46,842 nt of DNA from an uncultured Merdimonas sp. Lineage in GTDB: Bacteria; Bacillota; Clostridia; Lachnospirales; Lachnospiraceae. The stretch is taken from NCBI GenBank assembly GCA_944378225.1, contig CALWGE010000018.1, positions 1 through 46,842 on the forward strand, read 5' to 3'. Below, piece by piece: positions 22,724 to 31,332 of this stretch. Made by a program: the position numbers and the translations under genes. The notes beneath the pieces were generated by a model. It ran no database searches and was not told the DNA's origin. It saw only the letters and a list, made by a program, of their open reading frames with translations. Each line of letters opens with the position of its first letter. The stretch's first letter is position 1.

Positions 22724-23548
22724 TCAGTACTCCTCTATCTGAATCTGTCTGGCAGCAGTAATATCTACCGGCAGAATCGAATCTGCGAATGCCCGAAACC
22801 GCTCTGCCTCATCGCTCACAAAAAATTCATAGGGATTTTCATCCATTTTATTGTGTCCCTGATTTTCAATCCCTTCGCGTTTCAAAAGCTCCCGAAGCTC
22901 AATCGCTGTCTCATAGGCCGGATTGATCAGAATCACATCCTCACCCATAATCTTCCGGACCGTAGAACGCAGCAGAGGATAATGGGTACAGCCCAGAATC
23001 AGGGTGTCCACTTTCCTCTCAATCATTTCTTCCAGATAACGTCTGGCTATCGTTTCCGTCACCGGATCTTTTCTCCAGCCCTCTTCCACCAGCGGCACAA
23101 ACAGCGGACATGCTTTCTCAAAAACTTTTGCCTCCGGTCGAAGGCTCTGTATGTAATCCCGGTAAATATGGCTGCCGACGGTTCCTGCCGTTCCTATGAC
23201 GCCGATATTTCCGCCCGGACTTGCCTTGGCTGCCATCCGTGCCCCCGGTTTCACAACACCGATGACCGGAATATCCGACTCCTGCTGCAGGGTATCCAGC
23301 GCATAGGCACTGGCCGTATTGCACGCCACCACAATCGCCTTGACCTGCCGGGTCCGCAAAAACCGGACAATTTGCTGCGAATACCGGATAATCGTATTAC
23401 GGCTTTTGCTGCCGTATGGCAGACGGGCCGTATCTCCGAAATACACAATCCGCTCCTGCGGAATCTGGCGCATAATCTCGCGCGCCACAGTCAGACCTCC
23501 GATCCCGGAATCAAACACCCCGACAGGGGCCTCTCTTGGCTTATTCAT
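22724..23548 (-). CDS. murI: Glutamate racemase
   Basis: The 274-aa enzyme makes D-glutamate for peptidoglycan. It shows the family sites VGVFDSGIGGLTVAREI (residues about 8-24), FGDTARLPYGSKS, VVACNTASA with the first catalytic Cys near 75, and LILGCTHYPLL with the second Cys near 185. Length is normal. It is cotranscribed with a small unknown gene and DUF1934. Confidence 0.95.
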   Translation of the reverse strand: MNKPREAPVGVFDSGIGGLTVAREIMRQIPQERIVYFGDTARLPYGSKSRNTIIRYSQQIVRFLRTRQVKAIVVACNTASAYALDTLQQESDIPVIGVVKPGARMAAKASPGGNIGVIGTAGTVGSHIYRDYIQSLRPEAKVFEKACPLFVPLVEEGWRKDPVTETIARRYLEEMIERKVDTLILGCTHYPLLRSTVRKIMGEDVILINPAYETAIELRELLKREGIENQGHNKMDENPYEFFVSDEAERFRAFADSILPVDITAARQIQIEEY

Positions 23549-23588
23549 CTATTCCTCCAGCTTTCTATCTATTTCAACACTTTTTCTT

Positions 23589-23885
23589 TTACGGATTCAG
23601 AAACTTCAGATATCTGAACCGTATTTCCACACATTCATCCCCGGCTCCCTGACCGTTCTCTGTATCTCTGCCGTCTTTCCCGGCGTTTTCAGGGGATTCA
23701 TCTGTCTCTATTCCCATAGCGCCAGGAAGGCAATACTCCGGATAGAGACCGCCCCACCAGGCCGCATATTCTGTACGCACAGGATCCGGAAGCCCTGCAT
23801 GCTCCGCATAAAGGCAGGTTCCTCCCAACCCCAAAAACAATGATATAATCAGAAGTATCAGTTCTGAATGTTTGATAAATTTCAT
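23589..23885 (-). CDS. Small exported or membrane-anchored protein, unknown
   Basis: The 98-aa protein has an N-terminal hydrophobic stretch (ILLIISLFLGLGGTCLYA, about residues 10-27), followed by TEYAAWWGGLYPEYCLPG and an acidic tail. I do not recognise it. GCAGGAGG stands before the ATG, and it lies in line between gntR and murI, so it is probably a real operon member. An uncleaved anchor is as likely as a signal peptide. Confidence 0.6.
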   Translation of the reverse strand: MKFIKHSELILLIISLFLGLGGTCLYAEHAGLPDPVRTEYAAWWGGLYPEYCLPGAMGIETDESPENAGKDGRDTENGQGAGDECVEIRFRYLKFLNP

Positions 23886-23952
23886 GGCATCCTCCTGCAG
23901 CTTCCGTATTTTCGGAATTTATTTCTCAGAGGATTGCCTGTTTTGTCCCTCT

Positions 23953-24663
23953 TTATTCTGTTTTTTCCGCTTTTTCCGGATTCTGGCTCTGTTCACCCTT
24001 GCGAATAGCCGCCAGAATGGCATCCCGCTGATTATCAATATGCGTTCCAATCGCTTCGCTTACAGCAGCCTTATCGCCTCGTTTGATACCCTCGTAAATC
24101 TGACAGTGTTCAGAATTGAGACGCTCATGACTGCCCGTATCCTTCAGATACTCCAGGCGATAGCGATACATCTGTTCCCGCAGATTATTCAGGATCGTAA
24201 TCAGACGCTGATTGTCCGTGGCAGCATAAATAATATCATGAAATTTCACATCTACCTCTGCCAGGCTGGTGAACTCATCAGTATCCTTCAGTTTCATGAA
24301 TTCACGCCCTGCCTCTTCCAGCTGCTGCAGAAGCTCCGGAGTTATCCGCTCGCATGCCATCTCCCCTGCCATAATTTCCAGTGTACGGCGTACTTCCAGC
24401 ACATCCTGCAAATCCTTTTCCGTAATGCTTGCCACAATGGCTCCCCGCCTGGGAATCATCACCACCAGACCTTCCAGCTCCAGTTTCCGGATAGCTTCCC
24501 GAATCGGCGTACGGCTCACTCCCAGACGGTTCGCCAGATGGATCTCCATCAGACGTTCACCCGGCTCCAGCTCACCCCGCAGAATCGCCTGACGCAGTGT
24601 CTGAAATACCACATCCCTCAAAGGAAGATATTCATTCATAACCGCATTGATATCCTGACTCAT
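23953..24663 (-). CDS. GntR-family regulator, FadR/FCD type
   Basis: The 236-aa protein has a GntR winged HTH at residues about 12-75 (EPGERLMEIHLANRLGVSR, TPIREAIRKLELEGLV) and an all-helical FCD ligand domain (about 85-220; VRRTLEIMAGEMACERIT, DVKFHDIIYAATDNQRL). FCD regulators usually sense carboxylic acids with a bound metal. The start overlaps the stop of ispE by 4 bases (ATGA), so it is translated with ispE. The target genes are not obvious. Confidence 0.9.
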   Translation of the reverse strand: MSQDINAVMNEYLPLRDVVFQTLRQAILRGELEPGERLMEIHLANRLGVSRTPIREAIRKLELEGLVVMIPRRGAIVASITEKDLQDVLEVRRTLEIMAGEMACERITPELLQQLEEAGREFMKLKDTDEFTSLAEVDVKFHDIIYAATDNQRLITILNNLREQMYRYRLEYLKDTGSHERLNSEHCQIYEGIKRGDKAAVSEAIGTHIDNQRDAILAAIRKGEQSQNPEKAEKTE

Positions 24664-25553
24664 GGTGTTCCCCTCCTGTTATTATACGGTGTCGTCAGAA
24701 ACAGCTGTTTTGCCATTCTGTTCTTGCGAAGGACAGACATCGCGCGCCGCGCCTTATTCCTGTCTTCAAAAATACCAAATACCGTAGGACCGCTTCCGCT
24801 CATAAGCGCCACAAGCGCCCCCTGTTCTTCCATCACGCCCTTAATCTTTTCGATAACCGGATGTGCGGACACAGTTACAGTCTCAAGAACATTTCCGTTT
24901 TTCATACACTCAGCCATGCCCTTCAAATCCTGACGGCGCAGAGCTTCAAGGATTCCATCGATATCCGGATGCTGGTCTGCTTTCAGTTCATTGGCATGCA
25001 GGTTTTCATACACAAATTTCGTGGAAACACTGATGCCCGGCTTTGCCACCAGAATATTGCAGGGCGGCATGGGCGGAAGCGGGCTCAGGACCTCACCGAT
25101 ACCTTCTGCCAGCGCTGTCCCGCGCATCAGACAGTAAGGCACATCCGCGCCTATCTTTACGCCGCGCTTCATCAGTTCTTCCTGGGAAAGCTCCAGACCG
25201 TACATACGGTTCATCCCGTACAGAACTGCTGCTGCATCCGAGCTTCCTCCGGCCATTCCTGCAGCCACCGGAATATATTTTTTCAGATCAATGGAAAGAC
25301 CGCCCGGGAGACCAAACTCTTCAAACAGAAGATTTGCGGCCTTATATACCAGATTATTTTCGTTCGCCGGAAGATAGTACAGATTTGTCCGTACCCGGAT
25401 TCCGTTCTTCTCCTGCTTTATCAGCTGAATCCTGTCAAAAATACGCACCGTCTGCATAATCATCCGAACTTCATGGTAGCCGTCCTCCCGCCGACGGAGC
25501 ACATCCAGCCCCAGATTGATTTTCGCCAGTGCCTTTAACTGCATCTTATCCAT
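24660..25553 (-). CDS. ispE: 4-diphosphocytidyl-2-C-methyl-D-erythritol kinase
   Basis: The 297-aa GHMP kinase phosphorylates CDP-methylerythritol in the MEP isoprenoid pathway. It shows AKINLGLDVLRRREDGYHEV at the N-terminus, the ATP loop PVAAGMAGGSSDAAAVLYG near residues 93-111, and the C-terminal MSGSGPTVFGIF. It heads the operon ispE, gntR, small protein, murI, DUF1934. Confidence 0.95.
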   Translation of the reverse strand: MDKMQLKALAKINLGLDVLRRREDGYHEVRMIMQTVRIFDRIQLIKQEKNGIRVRTNLYYLPANENNLVYKAANLLFEEFGLPGGLSIDLKKYIPVAAGMAGGSSDAAAVLYGMNRMYGLELSQEELMKRGVKIGADVPYCLMRGTALAEGIGEVLSPLPPMPPCNILVAKPGISVSTKFVYENLHANELKADQHPDIDGILEALRRQDLKGMAECMKNGNVLETVTVSAHPVIEKIKGVMEEQGALVALMSGSGPTVFGIFEDRNKARRAMSVLRKNRMAKQLFLTTPYNNRRGTP

Positions 25554-25594
25554 AGTATTGTACTTCCTGTGTTTTTTGTATACATATATAGTGA

Positions 25595-25623
25595 AGTATA
25601 GCAGAGGGCAGGGAAAAATGCAA
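25595..25623 (-). promoter_or_regulatory. Sigma-A promoter of the ispE operon
   Basis: TTGCAT (25618-25623) and TATACT (25595-25600) are 17 bases apart on the minus strand, with a TG extension before the -10. Confidence 0.7.
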
Positions 25624-25681
25624 CAGAGGGGAAGGAAATGCCAGTTGAATTAAGAAACTGAATGTTTCCTGTCATTGCCGC

Positions 25682-25730
25682 AAAAAATCAGGATAAAATC
25701 CTCTTGATATACGGATTTTATCCTGATTTT
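25682..25730 (-). terminator. Rho-independent terminator of the prcB-sipL unit
   Basis: An 18-bp perfect stem (25684-25701 with 25713-25730) is followed on the minus strand by TTTTTTG. Two shorter hairpins (CTGTCAG/CTGACAG near 25757, and GGAGA/TCTCC near 25785) lie between it and the sipL stop. Confidence 0.85.
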
Positions 25731-25808
25731 ACTGGTTCAGATACAGGAAAACTGTCAGTATTTATCTGACAGTCTGAGGCGCGGAGATGAACTCTCCACG
25801 CCCTCTTT

Positions 25809-27380
25809 TTATTCAGTTCCTCTCCCCATCTCCTTGACCAGTATCAGTTTCTGACCGGGTTTCAATTCTTCAGAAGTCAGCCCGTTCAGCTCGCAGATCC
25901 GCTCTGTTGTAGTCCGATAAGTCTTTGCCACATCCCAAAGCGTATCGGCAGGCTGAGCCACATAGAGCAGGAATCCCGGCAGAGCCCGAAGCGCTTCAGG
26001 ATCCGGCTCATTTTCAGAAACATCTGTAATACAGTTTACAGTGCTGCGGCCAAAAACCAGGGCATTTACCAGAATGACAGCCTTCACCTCCAGTTCCGCG
26101 CTGCTCACCATATCTACAGAAATCTGTTCCAGGGATGTGTGGAGATGCCAGACACTGTTTCTGTCAATGCCCGGCGCTTCTATCCGGTGCTCAAAGGGAA
26201 TATCGCCTTTCAGGCAGAGCATTGGATGGCTGTCATCTGCTGTTACATAAAGAATGCGTACCTGTACGGCTCCTTCCACAAGAATCCCGTTCTCTGTTAC
26301 TGTGCAGTCATCAACGCGGATTTCCCCGCTTCCGTGACAGAGCTGAAGAATGGAAGGTTCCTGACTGCCCGTCTTCAGCCGATCTGACACACGGCACTTG
26401 GACGCATTGCTTACCAGAAGACTTTCGCAGAGTACGGGCAATGATTCTGGTACGAGATCCCGGGTCGGATGATAGAGATCGCAGACCATATCCAGTTTTT
26501 CTTCCTGATAAATGCGGATATCCAGTTCCAGAAGCGCATCCAGATTAATCACCCTGAGTTCTCCGTCATAATCCGGCTTGATTTCCAGATCTGCGTTTGC
26601 CAGTGTAAGCTTCAGATTTCCCAGCATGCCTTCCTGACAGCCGCTTACATCCAGACGGCTGGAAAAGGGAAGCGTCTGCTCCAGCCAGCTTGCCTTTCCA
26701 TAATCCTCTTCGCCTTCATAGAGAACGAATACCACAAGTTCGCCTTTTACAGAAATCTCTCCGTCTCCCAGGCGGAGCTCTGTACCCTGCATCGTCACAT
26801 CCTGCCAGATTACCTGTCTGATATTTGGTTTATTGGCAGGCAGAATAATCTCATCCTTAATCCTGCTGGTGTCCCGTTTCCGGACAGCCAGAGCTGCAGC
26901 AGACAGCGGACAGGTTTTTACCTGCAGTCCATCGATTCCTTCTGCTGCCACAGGTACTTCCTCATCCTTCAGTTCCTCCACGGCAAGTTCCAGAGTCACC
27001 ACTGCTTTGATTCCAAATTTCCGGGAGTTAATCAGCACAGCTGACAAATCCTCCAGCATCCAGTCCAGCTTCAGACTGTCGCCCTCCTGCACGGACTCCG
27101 CATTCATGGTTTCTTCAAAGGGGATCTTTCCTTTTACACTATGTAGGCTGTTTTCTTCTGCGTCATCCATGTACAGAATGGAAAAGAGAAGAATTCCCCG
27201 GACTGCCACACGTCCATTCTCCGTCTTGATTTCTTCTATTTCCAGCTTTCCTTTTTCCTGAATGACGTTTCCGGCATCCGGCATTGCCTCCGGTATATTA
27301 TAATCGTCGTCCAGAGTCATCTGACTGACAGCCTTCCCTTTCTGCCGGATCATATGAATTGTTTTGCGGACAAGCTCCAC
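25809..27380 (-). CDS. sipL: SipL-like spore protein: DUF3794 repeats plus C-terminal LysM
   Basis: The 523-aa protein starts MELVRKTIHM and contains repeated DUF3794 units (about residues 30-140, 180-290 and 320-440), each with an EIKxxNGR/V-V-GxL pattern. It ends in a LysM domain (YVAQPADTLWDVAKTYRTTT, NGLTSEELKPGQKLILV). This layout is that of SipL of Clostridioides difficile, which binds the coat ATPase SpoIVA through its LysM and is needed for spore coat placement. The GTG at 27380 was preferred over a GTG three codons earlier because AGGTG sits correctly before it. It is likely expressed in the mother cell with the PrcB-like gene upstream. Confidence 0.85.
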   Translation of the reverse strand: MELVRKTIHMIRQKGKAVSQMTLDDDYNIPEAMPDAGNVIQEKGKLEIEEIKTENGRVAVRGILLFSILYMDDAEENSLHSVKGKIPFEETMNAESVQEGDSLKLDWMLEDLSAVLINSRKFGIKAVVTLELAVEELKDEEVPVAAEGIDGLQVKTCPLSAAALAVRKRDTSRIKDEIILPANKPNIRQVIWQDVTMQGTELRLGDGEISVKGELVVFVLYEGEEDYGKASWLEQTLPFSSRLDVSGCQEGMLGNLKLTLANADLEIKPDYDGELRVINLDALLELDIRIYQEEKLDMVCDLYHPTRDLVPESLPVLCESLLVSNASKCRVSDRLKTGSQEPSILQLCHGSGEIRVDDCTVTENGILVEGAVQVRILYVTADDSHPMLCLKGDIPFEHRIEAPGIDRNSVWHLHTSLEQISVDMVSSAELEVKAVILVNALVFGRSTVNCITDVSENEPDPEALRALPGFLLYVAQPADTLWDVAKTYRTTTERICELNGLTSEELKPGQKLILVKEMGRGTE

Positions 27381-27434
27381 AGCACACACCTGCTTTCCTT
27401 ATACTTTTCCTTTTCTACCAGTCTATGCACACCT

Positions 27435-27836
27435 TTACTGAAATACTACCGGTTTATCCAGATACTCCGTCTTCACTGCCAGATACGGGTAGCTTACGGC
27501 TTCCGACGTATGCTCCGAAGCTTCAGGACCTATCAGATTGGTGTCAAAATAGACAGCATTTTCAGACAGATACAGTTCATTTACTGAAATACTGTAGCCT
27601 CCCGTGGCCTGTTCTCCGTATCCCACGCACAGATACAAAGCGCCCTCTGCTTCATAGGTAAGCTTGAAACTCTCCTTTTTCTTTTCCTCCAGAATGTCAC
27701 AGAGTTCTTCCGGCAGCTCCTCTTTCTCCACAATCGTATATTCCAGATCCTTCAGCTTTTCTGTCTGGTTAGTCTGAATGCTGCACCCTGACAGAAAAAT
27801 CAGGACCATACCAATTAAAAACACGCGTTTCCACAT
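27435..27836 (-). CDS. Lipoprotein with PrcB C-terminal-like domain
   Basis: The 133-aa protein has a lipoprotein signal with lipobox LSGC (Cys at residue 18), and a domain with the PrcB_C pattern (LYLCVGYGEQATGGYSISV, then YPYLAVKTEYLDKPVVF). PrcB was named in the dentilisin protease complex of Treponema, and the role of the domain in Firmicutes is unclear. It precedes sipL by about 55 bases on the same strand. A weak sigma-E-like pair (TATTTT, 17 bases, CATAAATA) is seen upstream. Confidence 0.75.
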   Translation of the reverse strand: MWKRVFLIGMVLIFLSGCSIQTNQTEKLKDLEYTIVEKEELPEELCDILEEKKKESFKLTYEAEGALYLCVGYGEQATGGYSISVNELYLSENAVYFDTNLIGPEASEHTSEAVSYPYLAVKTEYLDKPVVFQ

Positions 27837-27912
27837 CTGTGTTCCGGTATTCTCCTTCCTCCATTTAATCTATATTTATGGATTCTGTTTTCGGAAAATA
27901 CCCCTCTGATCC

Positions 27913-27941
27913 TTGTTTTTTGTATCTGACTTTATTATAAT
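27913..27941 (+). promoter_or_regulatory. Sigma-A promoter of malQ-plsC-ddl-murF
   Basis: TTGTTT (27913-27918) and TATAAT (27936-27941) are spaced by 17 bases, 70 bases upstream of the malQ ATG. Confidence 0.65.
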
Positions 27942-28012
27942 AACCTAAGGCGGAAAAAACGGAGTCCTGACGGGCTGCCTTACATAAGAAATCCGCCCTG
28001 AGGAGGAGCGTT

Positions 28013-29536
28013 ATGCGTTTAAAGACATCATCTGCCGATGATTCTGTAAACTACAGATACAGCGGCATTCTGGTTCACCCCACTTCCTTTCCGTCTCCCT
28101 ATGGAATCGGTGACTTCGGAAAAGGGGCTTATGATTTTATAGATTTTCTGGAAGCGGCCGGTCAGCGCCTGTGGCAGATTCTTCCGCTGAATCCCATTAC
28201 TTCTTATGGAAATTCCCCCTATCAGGGCTTTTCCGTTTTTGCGGGAGAGCCTCTTCTGATCAGTCCGCAGCTTCTGGAAGAGCAGGGTCTTCTGGCCCGT
28301 GAGGATCTGCAGAATATTCCTGACTTTGACCCTGTCCGTGTAGACTACGATGCAGTGCGCGAATACAAGTATCCTCTCTACCGCAAAGCCTACAAAACCT
28401 TTATGCAGGGAAATGACACGGGGCTTCAGGAAGTGTATGACGCATTCTGCGTTTCCAATGAAGACTGGCTTCCGGACTACTGCCTTTACATGGCTCTGAA
28501 AGAAGAGCAGGAAGGGCTTCCCTGGACGAAATGGCCGGAAAGCCTGCGCAGTCTGACAGCTGAAACCCGCGCCTTCTGGACAGAGAAACTGAAGGATGAA
28601 ATCAGTTATCAGGCCTTTCTTCAGTTCTGCTTCTATTTCCAGTGGGCAAGTCTCAAAGAATATGCAAACGACCGCGGCATTGCCATCATCGGCGACATTC
28701 CGATCTTTGTTTCACCCGACGGAGCTGATGTCTGGGCAAACCGCGAGCTTTTCCAGGTAGATGAAAAAGGATACCCGTCTGCAGTAGCAGGAGTGCCGCC
28801 TGACTATTTCAGTGCCACCGGCCAGATGTGGGGCAACCCCCTCTATAACTGGAAAGCCCATAAAAAGGACGGCTACCGCTGGTGGATCGCACGTGTCCGC
28901 CATCTTCTGGATCAGGCAGATTATGTGCGAATTGACCATTTCCGGGGCTTTGAGTCCTACTGGGAGATTCCTGCAGACGCAGAGAACGCCATATCAGGCG
29001 TCTGGAGAAAAGGACCTGGAGAAGAGTTGTTCCGGGCTATCCACAAAGCATTGGGAGAAGATCTTCCGATTTTTGCCGAGGATCTGGGACTGATCACGCC
29101 GGAAGTAGTGAAACTGAGAGATGCTCTGGGATTCCCCGGCATGCGCGTACTGCAGTTTGCATTTGATGGCGGCGAGAGCACCTTCCTGCCCCACCAGTTT
29201 GACACCCGCAACTGTATCTGTTATACGGGAACTCATGATAATAACACTACTGTGGGCTGGTACAACAGCGCTCCCGAGTATTCCCGCGACAAAGTGCGGC
29301 GCTATATGAACACAGATGCTTCCAGCATCAGCTGGGATTTCATCCGTATCTGTCTGGGAAGCATCGCCCGCTATGCTATTTTCCCGGTTCAGGATATCCT
29401 GAAGCTTGGAGAAGAAGCCCGCATGAATGTGCCCGGCGTGGCGGACGGCAACTGGGCATGGCGCTACCGGGACGGCGATCTCAATTCCGGTATGGCACAG
29501 GGGCTCCGCCAGATGACAGAGCTGTTCGGCAGATAG
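28013..29536 (+). CDS. malQ: 4-alpha-glucanotransferase (GH77 amylomaltase)
   Basis: The 507-aa enzyme transfers alpha-1,4-glucan segments in maltodextrin and glycogen use. It has the GH77 start SGILVHPTSFPSPYGIGDFG, the SPYQGFSVFAGEP segment, YVRIDHFRGFESYW with the nucleophile Asp near 307, FAEDLGLITPEV with the acid/base Glu near 353, and TGTHDNNTT with the third acidic residue. AGGAGGAG precedes the ATG. It is 9 bases from plsC and starts a rightward four-gene operon. Confidence 0.95.
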   Translation: MRLKTSSADDSVNYRYSGILVHPTSFPSPYGIGDFGKGAYDFIDFLEAAGQRLWQILPLNPITSYGNSPYQGFSVFAGEPLLISPQLLEEQGLLAREDLQNIPDFDPVRVDYDAVREYKYPLYRKAYKTFMQGNDTGLQEVYDAFCVSNEDWLPDYCLYMALKEEQEGLPWTKWPESLRSLTAETRAFWTEKLKDEISYQAFLQFCFYFQWASLKEYANDRGIAIIGDIPIFVSPDGADVWANRELFQVDEKGYPSAVAGVPPDYFSATGQMWGNPLYNWKAHKKDGYRWWIARVRHLLDQADYVRIDHFRGFESYWEIPADAENAISGVWRKGPGEELFRAIHKALGEDLPIFAEDLGLITPEVVKLRDALGFPGMRVLQFAFDGGESTFLPHQFDTRNCICYTGTHDNNTTVGWYNSAPEYSRDKVRRYMNTDASSISWDFIRICLGSIARYAIFPVQDILKLGEEARMNVPGVADGNWAWRYRDGDLNSGMAQGLRQMTELFGR

Positions 29537-29545
29537 GAGGCTCTC

Positions 29546-30277
29546 ATGATACGACTGATCATTATTGTTCTTTTTGTACTGATTTATCTGATTGTCGGCA
29601 TTCCGGTGCTGCTGATCGAAATGCTGATCGGGAAATTCAGCCGGCGCGCCAAAGACTACAGCTGTCTGAGACTGGTACAGGCTGCATTTAAGCTTATTAT
29701 GTTTGCAACAGGCGTAAAGCTTACTGTAATCGGAGAGGAAAACGTGCCGAAAGACCAGGCGGTTCTGTATGTGGGCAATCACAGAAGTTATTTCGACGTG
29801 GTCATGACCTACGCCCGGTGCCCGGGGCTTACCGGATACATTGCCAAGGTGGAAATGCTGCGTTATCCGTTGCTCAGAGACTGGATGAAAGCGCTCTACT
29901 GCCTGTTTCTGGACCGGGATAATATAAAAGAAGGATTAAAAACGATTCTTCAGGGCATTGAATATATTAAGAATGGGGTCTCTATCTGTATTTTCCCGGA
30001 GGGTACGCGGAATCATTCCGATACCATGCTGCCCTTCAAGGAAGGCAGTATGAAGATGGCAGAAAAAACCGGCTGTCCTATCATTCCCATGGCAATCACC
30101 AACTCTGCGGAAATTTTTGAAAACCACATTCCTTTCATCCGTCCCTGTCATGTGATTCTGGAATATGGAAAACCGATTATCCCCGGAGAGCTTTCAAAAG
30201 AAGAGAAAAAGTTTCTGGGCGCGTACACACAGCAGAAAATTCAGGAAATGCTGGACAAAAATAAAAGTTTACTGTAA
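29546..30277 (+). CDS. plsC: 1-acyl-sn-glycerol-3-phosphate acyltransferase
   Basis: The 243-aa membrane enzyme adds the second acyl chain to lysophosphatidic acid. It has an N-terminal membrane helix (about residues 3-22), NHRSYFD near residue 76 (the NHx4D catalytic box), and FPEGTR with GSMKMAEKTGCPIIPMAI later. It lies between malQ and ddl with gaps of 9 and 17 bases. Confidence 0.9.
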   Translation: MIRLIIIVLFVLIYLIVGIPVLLIEMLIGKFSRRAKDYSCLRLVQAAFKLIMFATGVKLTVIGEENVPKDQAVLYVGNHRSYFDVVMTYARCPGLTGYIAKVEMLRYPLLRDWMKALYCLFLDRDNIKEGLKTILQGIEYIKNGVSICIFPEGTRNHSDTMLPFKEGSMKMAEKTGCPIIPMAITNSAEIFENHIPFIRPCHVILEYGKPIIPGELSKEEKKFLGAYTQQKIQEMLDKNKSLL

Positions 30278-30294
30278 ATAATTAGGAGGCTATT

Positions 30295-31332
30295 ATGAAA
30301 ATTGTAGTACTGGCAGGAGGGACCAGCACGGAGCGTGATGTATCTTTAAGCTCCGGAAGCAAGATTTACCGTGCTCTGAAAAACAGAGGACATCAGGTCA
30401 TTCTCCTGGACGTCTATCTGGGATATGAAAGTGAAGAACCCGCAGCAGAGACATGGTTTGATGCCGATATTGACTGGGACAGAGATATTCAGGCTGTATC
30501 AGCGGAACATCCGGATCTTTCCCGTCTGAAAGATTTGCGGAAAGACGGAGGCAGAAGTATGTTCGGTCCGAACGTACTGGCGCTCTGCAACATGGCGGAC
30601 GTGGTATTTCTGGGGCTCCATGGAGCCAACGGAGAAGACGGACGTATCCAGGCCGCCTTTGATCTGATGGGAATTCCTTATACAGGAACCGGATACTTGA
30701 GCAGCGCTCTGGCTATGGATAAGCATATTACCAAGCAGTTCTTCCGTGCAGCCGGCATTCCTACCCCTGCGGGAATCACTGTAAAATGCGGCGAGAAGCC
30801 GGATCCTGCATCGGTTCCCTATCCCTGCATGGTAAAGACGGCATGCGGCGGCTCCAGCGTAGGGGCTTACCGGGTAGAGCGCCCGGAGGACCTTCAGAAC
30901 GCACTGGAGGATGCCTATGCTTTTGGTGACGATGTAATTGTGGAACAGTACATCTCAGGAAGGGAATTTTCCGTGGGTGTGATTGACGGGAAAGCGCTGC
31001 CTGTCATCGAGATTGCCCCCATCCAGGGATTCTATGATTATAAAAACAAATATCAGCCCGGCAGCACCATTGAAACCTGCCCGGCAGAACTTTCTCAGGA
31101 ACTCACTGAAAAGATGCAGCATTATGCAGAGATGGCCTTTGAAGCGCTGGGCATGCGTTCCTACGCCCGCATGGATTTCATGATGGACTCTGCTGATCAT
31201 TCCATCTACTGTCTGGAGGCCAACACCCTTCCGGGAATGACGCCTACCAGCCTGCTGCCTCAGGAGGCTGCCGTTCTGGGCATGTCCTTTGAGGATCTCT
31301 GCGAGAAATTAATCGAGGTTTCACTGAAATGA
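30295..31332 (+). CDS. ddl: D-alanine--D-alanine ligase family protein
   Basis: The 345-aa ATP-grasp enzyme makes D-Ala-D-Ala. It starts KIVVLAGGTSTERDVSLSSG, has GLHGANGEDGRIQAAFDLMG, YTGTG, the ATP loop TACGGSSVGAYRV near residue 182, and the metal site ARMDFM...LEANTLPGMTPTSL at the C-terminus. Its stop overlaps the murF start (ATGA), as expected for the next pathway step. Confidence 0.93.
   Translation: MKIVVLAGGTSTERDVSLSSGSKIYRALKNRGHQVILLDVYLGYESEEPAAETWFDADIDWDRDIQAVSAEHPDLSRLKDLRKDGGRSMFGPNVLALCNMADVVFLGLHGANGEDGRIQAAFDLMGIPYTGTGYLSSALAMDKHITKQFFRAAGIPTPAGITVKCGEKPDPASVPYPCMVKTACGGSSVGAYRVERPEDLQNALEDAYAFGDDVIVEQYISGREFSVGVIDGKALPVIEIAPIQGFYDYKNKYQPGSTIETCPAELSQELTEKMQHYAEMAFEALGMRSYARMDFMMDSADHSIYCLEANTLPGMTPTSLLPQEAAVLGMSFEDLCEKLIEVSLK

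Noticed and set aside
23872-24933. A 353-codon plus-strand frame opposite gntR and ispE
   Set aside because: Both opposing genes have complete diagnostic motifs and coupled starts; the frame has none.
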